64,000 nt of DNA, from NCBI GenBank assembly GCA_015063685.1, contig SVTR01000001.1, positions 1 through 64,000 of the forward strand, read 5' to 3'. Positions 26,957 to 35,366 of this stretch are shown here, piece by piece. The DNA comes from Oscillospiraceae bacterium. GTDB taxonomy: Bacteria; Bacillota; Clostridia; Oscillospirales; CAG-272. The translations under genes and the position numbers were made by a program. Every line of letters starts with the position of its first letter. Within the stretch, counting starts at the first letter, position 1. Below the pieces are notes generated by a model, which saw nothing but the letters and a program-made list of their open reading frames with translations, was not told where the DNA came from and did no database searches.

Positions 26957-27940
26957 ATGAGTACCTATAAAATCGCTATTGATGTCATGGGCAGTGACAA
27001 CGGCCCGGAGGTTCTGATCGAAGGCGCCGTCAAGGCGCTGGAAAATCACCGGGAGCTGGGCATTGTTCTGTTTGGAGATGAAGCCGTGATCCGTCGGACG
27101 CTCTCTGCCCATAGCTGCGACATGACCCGCGTGGAGGTGGTACACGCCACCGACGTGATCACCAACTACGACAACCCCATGGAAGCCATTTTCAGAAAGA
27201 CGGACGCGTCCCTCGTCAAAGCCCTCTCGGCTCTGGGACAGCGGGATGATCTGGTGGGTATGATCAACGCCGGCAGCACGGGCGCCCTTTTGGCAGGATC
27301 CCTGCGATACGTTCCTGCCAAGGAGCTGAAGCGTCCCGCCCTTGCCGCCGTTCTCCCTGCTGAGCAAGGCGGCTTCACCTGCCTGGTAGATATGGGTGCC
27401 AATATTGACTGTCAGCCCCATCAGCTGGTGGATTTCGCCCACATGGGCTCGGATTTCATGAAGGAATTTTACGGTATCGAGGCTCCCCGTATCGGTCTTC
27501 TGTCCAACGGTGCCGAGGAGACCAAGGGCAACAAGCTGGTCAAGGAGACCCACGCCCTGCTAAAGCAGGAAAAGGATCTGAACTTTGTGGGTAATATCGA
27601 GGGCAACCGCGCTCTGTCGGGAGACTGTGACGTACTGGTAGCCGACGGCTTTGCGGGCAACCAGGTGTTCAAGAGCGCCGAGGGCATCGCCCGACGGATC
27701 ATCACGGATATCGTCAAATACGCTAAGAAGACCGGCAATCCCGAGATCATGAAGCTGGTGGGTCACCTCATGGGGATCTACGATTTCAGCGCCCTGGGAG
27801 GCGGCATCATACTGGGCGCGGGTAAGCCCATCATCAAGGCACGGGGCTCCGCTACCGCCGATTCCATCACAAACACATCCGCCATGCTTCTGAACATGGT
27901 AAAAAATCAAGATCTGTTTTACGGAAAGGATTTCAGATAA
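26957..27940 (+). CDS. plsX: Phosphate acyltransferase PlsX
   Basis: PlsX interconverts acyl-ACP and acyl-phosphate in phospholipid synthesis, acting at the cytoplasmic membrane face. The 327-residue length is typical. The N-terminal IAIDVMGSDNGPEVLIEGAVKAL and the later NAGSTGALLAGS and DCDVLVADGFAGNQVFKSAEG segments are family hallmarks. AAGGAGG precedes the ATG, and the stop codon overlaps the ATG of fakB by one base, showing translational coupling. Confidence 0.96.
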   Translation: MSTYKIAIDVMGSDNGPEVLIEGAVKALENHRELGIVLFGDEAVIRRTLSAHSCDMTRVEVVHATDVITNYDNPMEAIFRKTDASLVKALSALGQRDDLVGMINAGSTGALLAGSLRYVPAKELKRPALAAVLPAEQGGFTCLVDMGANIDCQPHQLVDFAHMGSDFMKEFYGIEAPRIGLLSNGAEETKGNKLVKETHALLKQEKDLNFVGNIEGNRALSGDCDVLVADGFAGNQVFKSAEGIARRIITDIVKYAKKTGNPEIMKLVGHLMGIYDFSALGGGIILGAGKPIIKARGSATADSITNTSAMLLNMVKNQDLFYGKDFR

Positions 27941-28854
27941 TGGACGTCAAGAGAAAAGTCATGTGTACCTCTACGGGCTGTATCGAATACGCCCCCGAGC
28001 GCTACAGAAAATACGATATTGACATCATCCGCATTCACGTCAACTTCAAGGGCAAGGAATACATCGAGGGATTGGATCTGGATCCCGTCGCCTTCTACCG
28101 CGAGCTGGAGACCCTGGAGGATCCCAAAAACAATCTTCCCTTCACCGCCATGCCCACCAGAGAGGCCATCATCGGCCATTTTGAAAAGGCCTATGCCGAG
28201 GGCTACCGCGAGGTCATCGTCATCGCCCTCAGCGCCTACCTGGGCGGCACCTACAACCTCATTCGCCTCATTGCCGAGGAATTTGCCGACAGAATGAAGA
28301 TCACCGTCATCGACTCCAAGATCACCTGCTTCGGCGAAGGCCTTCTGGCCATCAAGGCCGCTGAAATGATCGAAGCCGGCGTACCCACCGACACCATCAT
28401 CAAGGAGATCCATTGGATGATGAAGCGCCAGGAATTTTTGGGTGTGGACGGCAAGCTGGACTATCTCATCTACAACGGCCGCCTCAAGGGAGGCAAGGCG
28501 CTCATGGGTAAAATGCTCAGCATTTGCCCCGTAGTTCATTTCACCCGCGAAGGAGAAATCTGCTCTCTTCAGAGCGTCAGAACCCAGAAAAAAGCCCTCC
28601 ATCAAACCTGTGAGATCCTGAAGGGCATCATCGGTGACCGCTCTCCCGACGACTACGTGCTTTGGCACGTTTACACCGGCACCTCTCTTTTGGACCAGCT
28701 TTTGGAGATCGAAAAGGAATATGGGATTCAAACCAACCACGAAGCCGTGATCATGTCCCCCGTCAGCGGAGCCCACAACGGCCCCTGGCTGGCCGGCTAC
28801 GGCCTGGCATTTTTGCGCCGTGAAGACGAGCCTTTGGAGGAAGACGAGGCATGA
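27940..28854 (+). CDS. fakB: DegV-family fatty-acid-binding protein (FakB)
   Basis: FakB/DegV proteins bind a fatty acid and present it to FakA. This 304-residue protein has the family's two-domain layout. The lipid-carboxylate region (SAYLGGTYNLIRLIAEEF) corresponds to the usual SSxLSGTY segment. VIDSKITCFGEGLLAIKAAEM and LDYLIYNGRLKGGKALMGKML also match. Its ATG overlaps the plsX stop, and it overlaps the next gene by 4 bp. Acyl-chain preference cannot be read from sequence. Confidence 0.9.
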   Translation: MDVKRKVMCTSTGCIEYAPERYRKYDIDIIRIHVNFKGKEYIEGLDLDPVAFYRELETLEDPKNNLPFTAMPTREAIIGHFEKAYAEGYREVIVIALSAYLGGTYNLIRLIAEEFADRMKITVIDSKITCFGEGLLAIKAAEMIEAGVPTDTIIKEIHWMMKRQEFLGVDGKLDYLIYNGRLKGGKALMGKMLSICPVVHFTREGEICSLQSVRTQKKALHQTCEILKGIIGDRSPDDYVLWHVYTGTSLLDQLLEIEKEYGIQTNHEAVIMSPVSGAHNGPWLAGYGLAFLRREDEPLEEDEA

Positions 28855-29990
28855 CGAATTCTGTGCAGATCATAGAGGCCAAAACCCCCGGGCAACGGCG
28901 TGAGTTTGTCAGATTCCCCCTGCGCCTCTACCGTGATTGTCCCCAATTCGTCCCGCCGCTTTACAGCGATGAGATGAAGATCTTCACAGATCGAAACGCC
29001 TATGCCGACACCTGCGAGTCGGTCTTCTATCTTGCGTTGCGTGACGGCAAGACCGTCGGCCGCATTCAAGGCATCATTCAGCGCCAATCCAACGAGCTTC
29101 ACCATGAGAAGAGATTGCGCTTCACCAGATTTGATGCCATCAACGACCTCTCGGTAGCCCGTGCGCTCTTCCAATCGTTGGAAGACTGGGGAAGGAAACA
29201 AGGGCTGGACACGGTATGCGGCCCCTTGGGCTACAGCGATCTGGAACGGGAGGGTCTGCTTATTGAGGGCTTTGACCATCTCTCCACCTTTGAGGAGCAG
29301 TACAATTACGATTACTACGCCGCCCTCATGGAGGGTTGCGGCTATGCAAAAGAGATCGACTGGCTGGAATTCCGCCTCCGCGCGCCCAAAGAGAAAAACG
29401 AAATGCTGGCAAGGGTAGCCGAACGTGCCCTGGAGCTTTCCAGGCTGCACGTGGTGGATGCGGATCAGTACACCAAAAAGGCCTACGTAGATAAATACAA
29501 GGACGGCGTGTTTGAGTGCATCGACCGTTGCTACAGCCATCTGTACGGCACGGTTCCCTTCACCGAGTCCATGAAATCCCAGCTTATCGACCAGTTCATG
29601 CTCATCATCAATAAAAAATACCTCATCATCATCTGCGACGAAAACGACCGTGTGGTCTCCTTTGCCCTGTGCTTCCCCGGCTTTGGCGAATCTCTGCAAA
29701 AAAGCGGCGGACGACTCACTCCCGCCGGACTTATGAGGCTTTTGCAAGCGGTTCGCTCCCCCAAGGTCGTGGATCTTGGGCTGGTTGCGGTTTTGCCCGA
29801 ATACCAGTCAGCAGGCATCAACGCCGTTATGCTGCAGAAGATGACCGAGTATCTGGAGAGTGGGGAGATCGAATATTTTGAAACCAATCTGAACCTGGAG
29901 ACCAACACCCAGGTTTTGGCGCAATGGAAATATTTCGACGCCCACCAGCACAAGCGCCGCCGCTCTTATATCAAAACAATACATCCATAA
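28851..29990 (+). CDS. GNAT-like acyltransferase of the lipid operon
   Basis: This 379-residue protein resembles the long 'N-acetyltransferase' (YghO-like) GNAT family. The N-terminal half is divergent (FVRFPLRLYRDCPQFVPPLYSDE). The C-terminal half has GNAT-type strands, including VVDLGLVAVLPEYQSAGINAVMLQKM, where an acetyl/acyl-CoA-binding loop would be expected, and YFETNLNLETNTQVLAQWKYFDA. It overlaps fakB by 4 bp and is followed after 17 nt by an acyl carrier protein gene. That context suggests an acyl-ACP- or acyl-CoA-using transferase; acceptor and product are unknown. Confidence 0.7.
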   Translation: MTNSVQIIEAKTPGQRREFVRFPLRLYRDCPQFVPPLYSDEMKIFTDRNAYADTCESVFYLALRDGKTVGRIQGIIQRQSNELHHEKRLRFTRFDAINDLSVARALFQSLEDWGRKQGLDTVCGPLGYSDLEREGLLIEGFDHLSTFEEQYNYDYYAALMEGCGYAKEIDWLEFRLRAPKEKNEMLARVAERALELSRLHVVDADQYTKKAYVDKYKDGVFECIDRCYSHLYGTVPFTESMKSQLIDQFMLIINKKYLIIICDENDRVVSFALCFPGFGESLQKSGGRLTPAGLMRLLQAVRSPKVVDLGLVAVLPEYQSAGINAVMLQKMTEYLESGEIEYFETNLNLETNTQVLAQWKYFDAHQHKRRRSYIKTIHP

Positions 29991-30007
29991 AAAGGAAGGA
30001 TATCAAC

Positions 30008-30232
30008 ATGCTTGAACAACTGAAAGCCATCCTCTCAAAGGTCAACAAAAGCATTGACATGAACGCCGTCACCGAGGACACCCGTCTCATCGAGGATCTG
30101 GGGCTGGATTCCCTCTCCATCATGCTTTTTGCCATGGAGATCGAAGCCGCCTTCAATTTCAGATTCACCGAGCCCGTAAAATTCGTCACGGTAGGTGACG
30201 TTTGCCGTTTCCTGGAGGCTCGCAAAGCGTAA
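30008..30232 (+). CDS. acpP: Acyl carrier protein
   Basis: This 74-residue acidic helical protein carries the phosphopantetheine attachment motif DSL in IEDLGLDSLSIMLFAMEIE (Ser35). AAAGGAAGGA precedes the ATG at 30008; the frame extends upstream into the GNAT gene only by chance. As the last gene of the fakA-plsX-fakB operon it may be the acyl donor or acceptor for PlsX and the GNAT protein, or a second ACP besides the main fatty-acid-synthase one. Confidence 0.9.
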   Translation: MLEQLKAILSKVNKSIDMNAVTEDTRLIEDLGLDSLSIMLFAMEIEAAFNFRFTEPVKFVTVGDVCRFLEARKA

Positions 30233-30250
30233 AGACGCACACAACCGAAC

Positions 30251-30287
30251 AAATGGGTCGGATCCATCAAAGGATCCGACCCATTTT
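30251..30287. terminator. Terminator after acpP
   Basis: Perfect arms AAATGGGTCGGATCC (30251-30265) and GGATCCGACCCATTT (30272-30286) enclose a six-base loop. T- and A-runs on the two sides suit termination of both convergent genes. Confidence 0.9.
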
Positions 30288-30302
30288 CATATTCACCAAT
30301 AT

Positions 30303-32165
30303 TCAGTTGCCCTGCACAATCTCGCCGTCAGGATAGCGGATCTCAAAGGTCTCGGCGTCAAAGTCGCACTCTACCACGGTGCCGTCTGAGAAGGTAGAGC
30401 GATGGCGGCGGGAATGCCCGTCGATCAGCTCGTGACGGGTCAACTCGCAGAGGGCCACACGGCGGTGCAGCTCCAGCGCCACCTTTCCGTAGGCGATGTC
30501 CTCAGCAGAGGCGTCCACGTCGTAATAAATGGTGCCGCCGCAAAGGAGCGCCCAGTAAAAGCCTCGGTCGGTGCCCGCAATGCCCCAGGCACCCTTGTGA
30601 TGAATGCCGTACCATGGAATGATGATGCAATCGTGGTACACCAAATTGAAGAAGGGAATGGGAATGCCCACGTTCAGGGCGTTCCGATCCTCCCAATCTG
30701 TGGTATAGAAGGGGGCATGATGGCAGAGAGCAATAGCGTTCACCATACACCCGACGGTCTCCTCGGAGGAGGGGATGATGCCGCGATCAGTCAGCAACTC
30801 CAGGCAATGAGCACGGGCGGAGGCGCATTCCTCACGGGTCATGGGATGGCGGGGGTTAAAGCACTCGTCCAGCTCCACCACAGAGAACACGTCCAGATAA
30901 GAGCCGTCCAGTTTGATGCCCAGTCGCTCAAATTCGTCATAGTTCCGACGGACGTAATCAACGGCCAGCTTGGCACACAGGAAGCTGTGGGGACCGCCAT
31001 TCCAAAAATCGTGGTAAGGATGAGAGCCGTCTATATGGGTCACGGCGTTGTCAAGATCAAAGGAGGGGGCATCGTAGTAATAGTCACGGTACTGATCGTG
31101 GATGCCGAAGTAGTAGCCCAGCTCGGTGCAGGTCTCCTGCAAAGCCTTCATGCCCTCAGCCCCGCCTGAGGCCTCGTGAACGGGGAAGGGATCGGGGTGG
31201 AGGTTATCGTAGCCGTGATGTCCCCAGCCGTCCAGATGGAGGTAAACCTTTTCCGCGCCCTTCTCCTTCAGCTTGCGGAGCAGCTTGCCGTTTTCGGCAA
31301 AGGGGAAGTAGGTATCGTTGTTTTCGGGATGCTCCTTGTCGTAAAAATGGGAGGCGGGATGGATGTGAACGGCCGTACCCGAATGAACGATGGGACAGCC
31401 CAAGAGATATTCAATCTTGGGATTGCGCGTTATCTTTTCCTTGAGGGTCACAAGCTGACCGCGTTCGGTCAGATACCCGCGATAGATCTTGGCCACCGTG
31501 TTGTAGTCACCCTCGGGGAAGAATGCGTAAAGCACGGCACGGGCATACCGCATGGTACCCAGAGAGGGGGCAAAATAGGGCTGGATCTCCTCACCGATCA
31601 CGCTGTAACGGGCGTCGTAGGGAGTATCGAAGATGGCGGCATAGCCACAACCGTCCTTTATCTGACCGTAGACCGGGATGTATGCGTCCCGCTCAAATAC
31701 AATGCCGTCCTTCAGCTTTTCGGGATGTCCCGCGGGAATAAGGGTACCTTGCATGCGCGGTAGCACAGTATAGCCGTGGCCTTCGGGAACGTCAAATTTC
31801 ACGCGAGGCGGATAAGCCAAGGCGAGGATCTCACCCTTGCCGTCACCGTCCACACGAGCCTCGGCCTTAACGTCCCCTGTTGTGATGTCCATGGACAGAC
31901 AGGTTTCCACGGTATAGGGATAGGTATTCCCTGCCCCGTCCTTAAAATCGGAGTAAACCGCACGCATACCGCGGGACACGCCTGTGTTGTATTCAAAGCT
32001 TTCGCACCGGGCATCGGCAAAAGACAGCGCCTTATCCGGCAGGCACAGGAAGGGCTGATTGGCCCAGCTCCAGGTTTGTTCCGATCCTGCAACCGTGACC
32101 GTCAGGGCAGAGGTTTCGGGGGTATAGTCCAGCTTGATATGCTTGGCTTCCATCAAGTAGCGCAT
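30303..32165 (-). CDS. Putative glycoside hydrolase (DUF5696-like)
   Basis: This 620-residue protein has no signal peptide. The N-terminal 200 residues look like a beta-sandwich. The centre resembles a TIM barrel with acidic residues in YLHLDGWGHHGYDNLHPDP, FGIHDQYRDYYYD, GIKLDGSYLDVFS and IIPSSEETVG. That pattern reminds me of the DUF5696 and GH101-like enzymes, which act on alpha-N-acetylgalactosaminyl or related linkages; the assignment is tentative. The ATG at 32165 has AGAGAGG 8 nt upstream, while the in-frame upstream part runs through the promoter. It is monocistronic. Confidence 0.6.
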   Translation of the reverse strand: MRYLMEAKHIKLDYTPETSALTVTVAGSEQTWSWANQPFLCLPDKALSFADARCESFEYNTGVSRGMRAVYSDFKDGAGNTYPYTVETCLSMDITTGDVKAEARVDGDGKGEILALAYPPRVKFDVPEGHGYTVLPRMQGTLIPAGHPEKLKDGIVFERDAYIPVYGQIKDGCGYAAIFDTPYDARYSVIGEEIQPYFAPSLGTMRYARAVLYAFFPEGDYNTVAKIYRGYLTERGQLVTLKEKITRNPKIEYLLGCPIVHSGTAVHIHPASHFYDKEHPENNDTYFPFAENGKLLRKLKEKGAEKVYLHLDGWGHHGYDNLHPDPFPVHEASGGAEGMKALQETCTELGYYFGIHDQYRDYYYDAPSFDLDNAVTHIDGSHPYHDFWNGGPHSFLCAKLAVDYVRRNYDEFERLGIKLDGSYLDVFSVVELDECFNPRHPMTREECASARAHCLELLTDRGIIPSSEETVGCMVNAIALCHHAPFYTTDWEDRNALNVGIPIPFFNLVYHDCIIIPWYGIHHKGAWGIAGTDRGFYWALLCGGTIYYDVDASAEDIAYGKVALELHRRVALCELTRHELIDGHSRRHRSTFSDGTVVECDFDAETFEIRYPDGEIVQGN

Positions 32166-32198
32166 AGAGTGTACCTCTCTTTCGGATTTGTTACGGAT

Positions 32199-32227
32199 AT
32201 TATAGCACATGGGAACGAAGATTGCAA
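32199..32227 (-). promoter_or_regulatory. Promoter of the DUF5696-like gene
   Basis: On the minus strand TTGCAA (32222-32227) and TATAAT (32199-32204, with an extended TGC) are separated by 17 nt. Confidence 0.8.
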
Positions 32228-32525
32228 GATATTCTGAAAACGCGGGAAAATTTCGGCATATTGACAAAAAAGGAGGCACAGAATTTGTCACAGCGGAGTA
32301 CGGCACTTGGGGGCAAAGCGGCGGAGCCCAACCGCGCGGCCACCGATTTCCGAAGCGTAAGATGACAGTTATTCATTGGTTCACAAGAAAGCTCAGGGCT
32401 TTCATGTCCGAAACCGATGCTGTAAAAACTCGTTTTTATAACATTTCAGAAACAAATCAGAAGCAAAACTTAAAAATCGGTATCGTAAAATATAGTCACA
32501 ATGAAACGAAAGAAACAGGAGTATT
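32228..32525. other. Intergenic stretch with two short palindromes
   Basis: No gene is supported here. Visible structures are GAAAGC/GCTTTC (32387-32403) and the perfect TAAAAAC/GTTTTTA (32423-32438). No convincing promoter for the small membrane gene at 32526 was found; only an AT-rich -10-like TAAAAT lies near 32487. Confidence 0.4.
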
Positions 32526-32912
32526 ATGGAAAACACCACTTTTAACTACACTTATTCGGCGGCAAGAAACAAGGAAGTCGAAAGCATCAGAAGAAAATAT
32601 TTGCCCCAAGAGGAAAGCAAGCTCGAAAGGCTCAAAAAGCTTGACCGGCGCGTTCAAATGGCAGGCACGATCGAAAGCCTTTGCTTCGGTATCGTGGGTG
32701 CGCTTGTGTTCGGTGTGGGAATGTGCTTTTTCCTTGACGTGTTTGCAGGTGCGGCTTGGCTCTCGGCACTCTTTATGATCATCGGTTCTCTTATCATGAT
32801 CCCCGCCTACCCGATATACAGACGAATCGCCCGTAAAACCAAGGCAGCGCTGACACCCGAAATTCTGCGCTTGTCCGAAGAAATGATGAATTCCACAAGA
32901 AATGAGGATTAA
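32526..32912 (+). CDS. Small two-helix membrane protein, paralogue 1 of 3
   Basis: This 128-residue protein begins with FNYTYSAARNKEVESIRRKYLP and a charged helix with LKKLDRRV. Two membrane helices follow at about 46-70 and 75-97, then PAYPIYRRIARKT and the tail EILRLSEEMM. The same plan recurs at 33164 and 39838. Homologues that I recall are sometimes labelled 'dihydropteridine reductase', but I see no nucleotide-binding or redox motif supporting that. AACAGGAG precedes the ATG. It begins the exporter/two-component region, suggesting an accessory role. Confidence 0.75.
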   Translation: MENTTFNYTYSAARNKEVESIRRKYLPQEESKLERLKKLDRRVQMAGTIESLCFGIVGALVFGVGMCFFLDVFAGAAWLSALFMIIGSLIMIPAYPIYRRIARKTKAALTPEILRLSEEMMNSTRNED

Positions 32913-32965
32913 CAAAACGCAAACATTTCACAAAACAATCAAAAACAAACGCCCCGTATAATACA

Positions 32966-33126
32966 GGGCATCTCTAAAAACTCATCGCACGACGATATGA
33001 CGGTGCTTTTTCCGTCATACGTCACAAAATTCTTTCGCATAGGGCCAACTATGCGTGCAGATTTTTGTTTAGTCTGACGAAAAAATCCCTCGCATCTCTC
33101 CGCACGCTGAGTATTTAGAGATGCCC
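32966..33126. mobile_element. 161-bp MITE-like element, copy A
   Basis: The ends GGGCATCTCTAAA and TTTAGAGATGCCC are perfect inverted repeats (18 bp with one mismatch). The element is flanked by exact TACA duplications at 32962-32965 and 33127-33130. It is about 97% identical to the reverse complement of the element at 52937-53097 (four differences by eye). Inside is a stem around CGCATAG/CTATGCG. It has no coding capacity and must have been moved by an outside transposase. Confidence 0.88.
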
Positions 33127-33163
33127 TACAGTCACAAAAACAGACACAGAGAGGTAATTTTCA

Positions 33164-33529
33164 ATGAATAAGAACGATCAGCAATTCATGGCCCAGAAAA
33201 TTCGCACGCAGTATATGGAAAAGACTCCCTCGGAGCTTGACGTGCTCCGTGAGCTTGACGCGAAGGTAAAGCGTCCCGCAAACATATTCGCGTACATATT
33301 CGGAAGCATTTCCGCCGTTGTTATGGGTGCGGGTATGAGCCTTGTGATGACCGATATCGGTGCAGCAATCGGCATTACAAGCGCATTAGTTCCCGGAATT
33401 GCAATCGGTGCCCTCGGGCTTGGTATGGCGCTTCTCACCTATCCGATGTATAAGGGCATTCTGAATTCGCGCAAGAAGAAGTACGGCGCTGAAATTCTGA
33501 AACTCAGCGACAAGATCATGAAAAAGTAA
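33164..33529 (+). CDS. Small two-helix membrane protein, paralogue 2 of 3
   Basis: This 121-residue protein has the same architecture as those at 32526 and 39838: a charged N-terminal helix with LRELDAKV, two membrane helices (about 38-62 and 68-92) with VVMGAGMSLVMTDI, then LTYPMYKGILNSRKKKYGAEILKLSDKIMKK. It lacks the Y-x-Y-SA start of the other two. AGAGAGGTAA precedes the ATG. It lies directly upstream of the first ABC ATPase gene, separated from paralogue 1 by MITE copy A. Confidence 0.75.
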   Translation: MNKNDQQFMAQKIRTQYMEKTPSELDVLRELDAKVKRPANIFAYIFGSISAVVMGAGMSLVMTDIGAAIGITSALVPGIAIGALGLGMALLTYPMYKGILNSRKKKYGAEILKLSDKIMKK

Positions 33530-33596
33530 GAAATAAACAACGTAAGCGAGGCGAAGGAACGCGGCTCGCTTGTGTTGCGTTTGTAAAGGAGTAAAA

Positions 33597-34511
33597 ATGA
33601 ACGCTATTGAAATCAGAAATCTTTCGAAAAGCTTCCGCGGTATGTATGCGGTCGATCACCTCAGCATGACCGTTCCGCAGGGCGCAATCTATGGCTTTAT
33701 CGGGGAGAACGGTTCGGGTAAATCCACCACTGAGAAGCTGATCTGCGGTCATCTCGTTCCCGACAGCGGAGAGATCAAGCTGTTCGGCAGAGACTTTACC
33801 GATCCCGGCGTAAGAGTCAGAGTCGGTGCGCTTATTGAGAACGCAGGCTGTTTTCCCGGATCAAGCGTGTATCAAAACCTGATGATGCAGTGCATCAATC
33901 TCGGTATCGAGAACCCCGACGAAGAAATTCACCGTGTGCTTGAGATTGTGCGTATGGAGGACAACGCCAACCTCAAATTCAAGAGCTGCTCACTCGGCAT
34001 GAAGCAGCGTATCGGTATTGCTATGGCATTGCTTGGCGATCCCGCGCTTCTCATTCTCGACGAGCCCATCAACGGTCTTGATACAGACGGTATGCGCATT
34101 ATGCGCGAGATCCTTGTGGATATTACAAAGAAATACGGCTGTACCGTCCTCATTTCCTCTCACATTCTCGGTGAGCTTGAAAAGATCGCCACCCACTACG
34201 GCATTATCCGTCAGGGCAAGATGATCATGGAGCTTTCCGCCGAGGAAATGGATTCGAGAGCGCAGGTGTTTACCTCATTGAAATGCGCGGATATGCAGGG
34301 CGCAAAAGCGGTTCTCAAAAAACAGTATGCCGACGTGAGAGAGGAAGAAGGATATATCCGCATTTATGACGTGGATGATACCGCTTCTATCGTAGATTAC
34401 TTGATGAAAAACGGTCATGTTGTCAGCGAAATTTCAAGAAACAAGATCGGTCTTGAAGAATATTACATCGAGCTTATGTCACGTCCTACGGACCAAAAGG
34501 AGGCAGAATAA
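33597..34511 (+). CDS. ABC exporter ATPase 1
   Basis: This 304-residue ATPase shows Walker A GENGSGKST, the signature CSLGMKQRIGIAMAL, Walker B LLILDEPINGLD and the switch histidine region SSHILGELEKIATHYG. About 80 C-terminal residues follow, typical of the BcrA/LanF-like subfamily of drug and lantibiotic exporters. I chose the ATG at 33597 behind AAAGGAG. Its stop overlaps the start of permease 1 by one base. It is about 60% identical by eye to ATPase 2, so the pair arose by duplication. Confidence 0.92.
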   Translation: MNAIEIRNLSKSFRGMYAVDHLSMTVPQGAIYGFIGENGSGKSTTEKLICGHLVPDSGEIKLFGRDFTDPGVRVRVGALIENAGCFPGSSVYQNLMMQCINLGIENPDEEIHRVLEIVRMEDNANLKFKSCSLGMKQRIGIAMALLGDPALLILDEPINGLDTDGMRIMREILVDITKKYGCTVLISSHILGELEKIATHYGIIRQGKMIMELSAEEMDSRAQVFTSLKCADMQGAKAVLKKQYADVREEEGYIRIYDVDDTASIVDYLMKNGHVVSEISRNKIGLEEYYIELMSRPTDQKEAE

Positions 34512-35353
34512 TGAATACAACACGTGAAATCAAATTTGAATCGCCTACCTTCGCAAGACGAATTAAGGGTATGCTTGGTGTGGACTTCTACCGTCTGTTC
34601 CACACGCCTCTCTTTTACATCTTCCTTGCCATTGCCGCGATCATCCCTGCGATGGTATCGGCTATGACCATGATGCCCGATCAGAGCGGACAGACCATGG
34701 AGCCGCTTTATTCTAACGTTTGGCAGATCATTGCCGCCTCGAAATCGCTTTACGTGATTGAAGGAATTGCTGACTACGCCAATATGAATATGGTGTTTAT
34801 CTTCGGCGGTATGATGGTTTCGATCTTCATCGGCCACGATTATAAATCGGGCTACGTCAAGCAGCTCTTTACCACCCACGCAAAGAAGCAGGACTACATG
34901 ATCTCCAAGAGCCTTGTTTGCGCCTTTGCCATGGCGTGTATGTGTATCACTTACCTCATTGGCGGTACGGTGGGCGGCTTGTTCGTCGGATACGATACCG
35001 ACGTGAATGTAGGCTCACTCATGATCGCTATTCTCGGAAAGATCATTATGTCGCTCGGTTGGGCAAGCCTCTATACCTTCCTCAATGTGATCTTCAGAAA
35101 ATATTTTGGTATTTCCGTGGCATCGTCCTTCTTTTTTGGCACGGGTATCCTTATCATCGGCGCAGCGGCAATCGTTGAAGGTCTGGGGCTTCCTGCGAGC
35201 TTCCTCAATATCTTCCTTTACGGTGCATCGGTAAACGCAAACCTTTCAAGCGGATTTGGTGCTTTACTGACTTGTATGGGAGTTTCAGTTGCGTGGACAG
35301 TTATTTATAATCTCGTTGGAACGCTCATTCTGAATAAGAGCGATGTGTATTAA
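34511..35353 (+). CDS. ABC-2-type permease 1
   Basis: This 280-residue protein has six predicted membrane helices. The first is FYIFLAIAAIIPAMVSAMTMM and the last near the C-terminus is GVSVAWTVIYNLVGTLIL. There is a cytoplasmic N-terminal stretch and a first extracytoplasmic loop of about 40 residues. This is the ABC-2 plan of bacitracin- or lantibiotic-type exporters. It is coupled to ATPase 1 by a one-base overlap. Its N-terminus (RIKGMLGVDFYRLFHTPLFYI) is clearly related to that of permease 2. Confidence 0.88.
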   Translation: MNTTREIKFESPTFARRIKGMLGVDFYRLFHTPLFYIFLAIAAIIPAMVSAMTMMPDQSGQTMEPLYSNVWQIIAASKSLYVIEGIADYANMNMVFIFGGMMVSIFIGHDYKSGYVKQLFTTHAKKQDYMISKSLVCAFAMACMCITYLIGGTVGGLFVGYDTDVNVGSLMIAILGKIIMSLGWASLYTFLNVIFRKYFGISVASSFFFGTGILIIGAAAIVEGLGLPASFLNIFLYGASVNANLSSGFGALLTCMGVSVAWTVIYNLVGTLILNKSDVY

Positions 35354-35366
35354 GGAGGTCGAAAGT

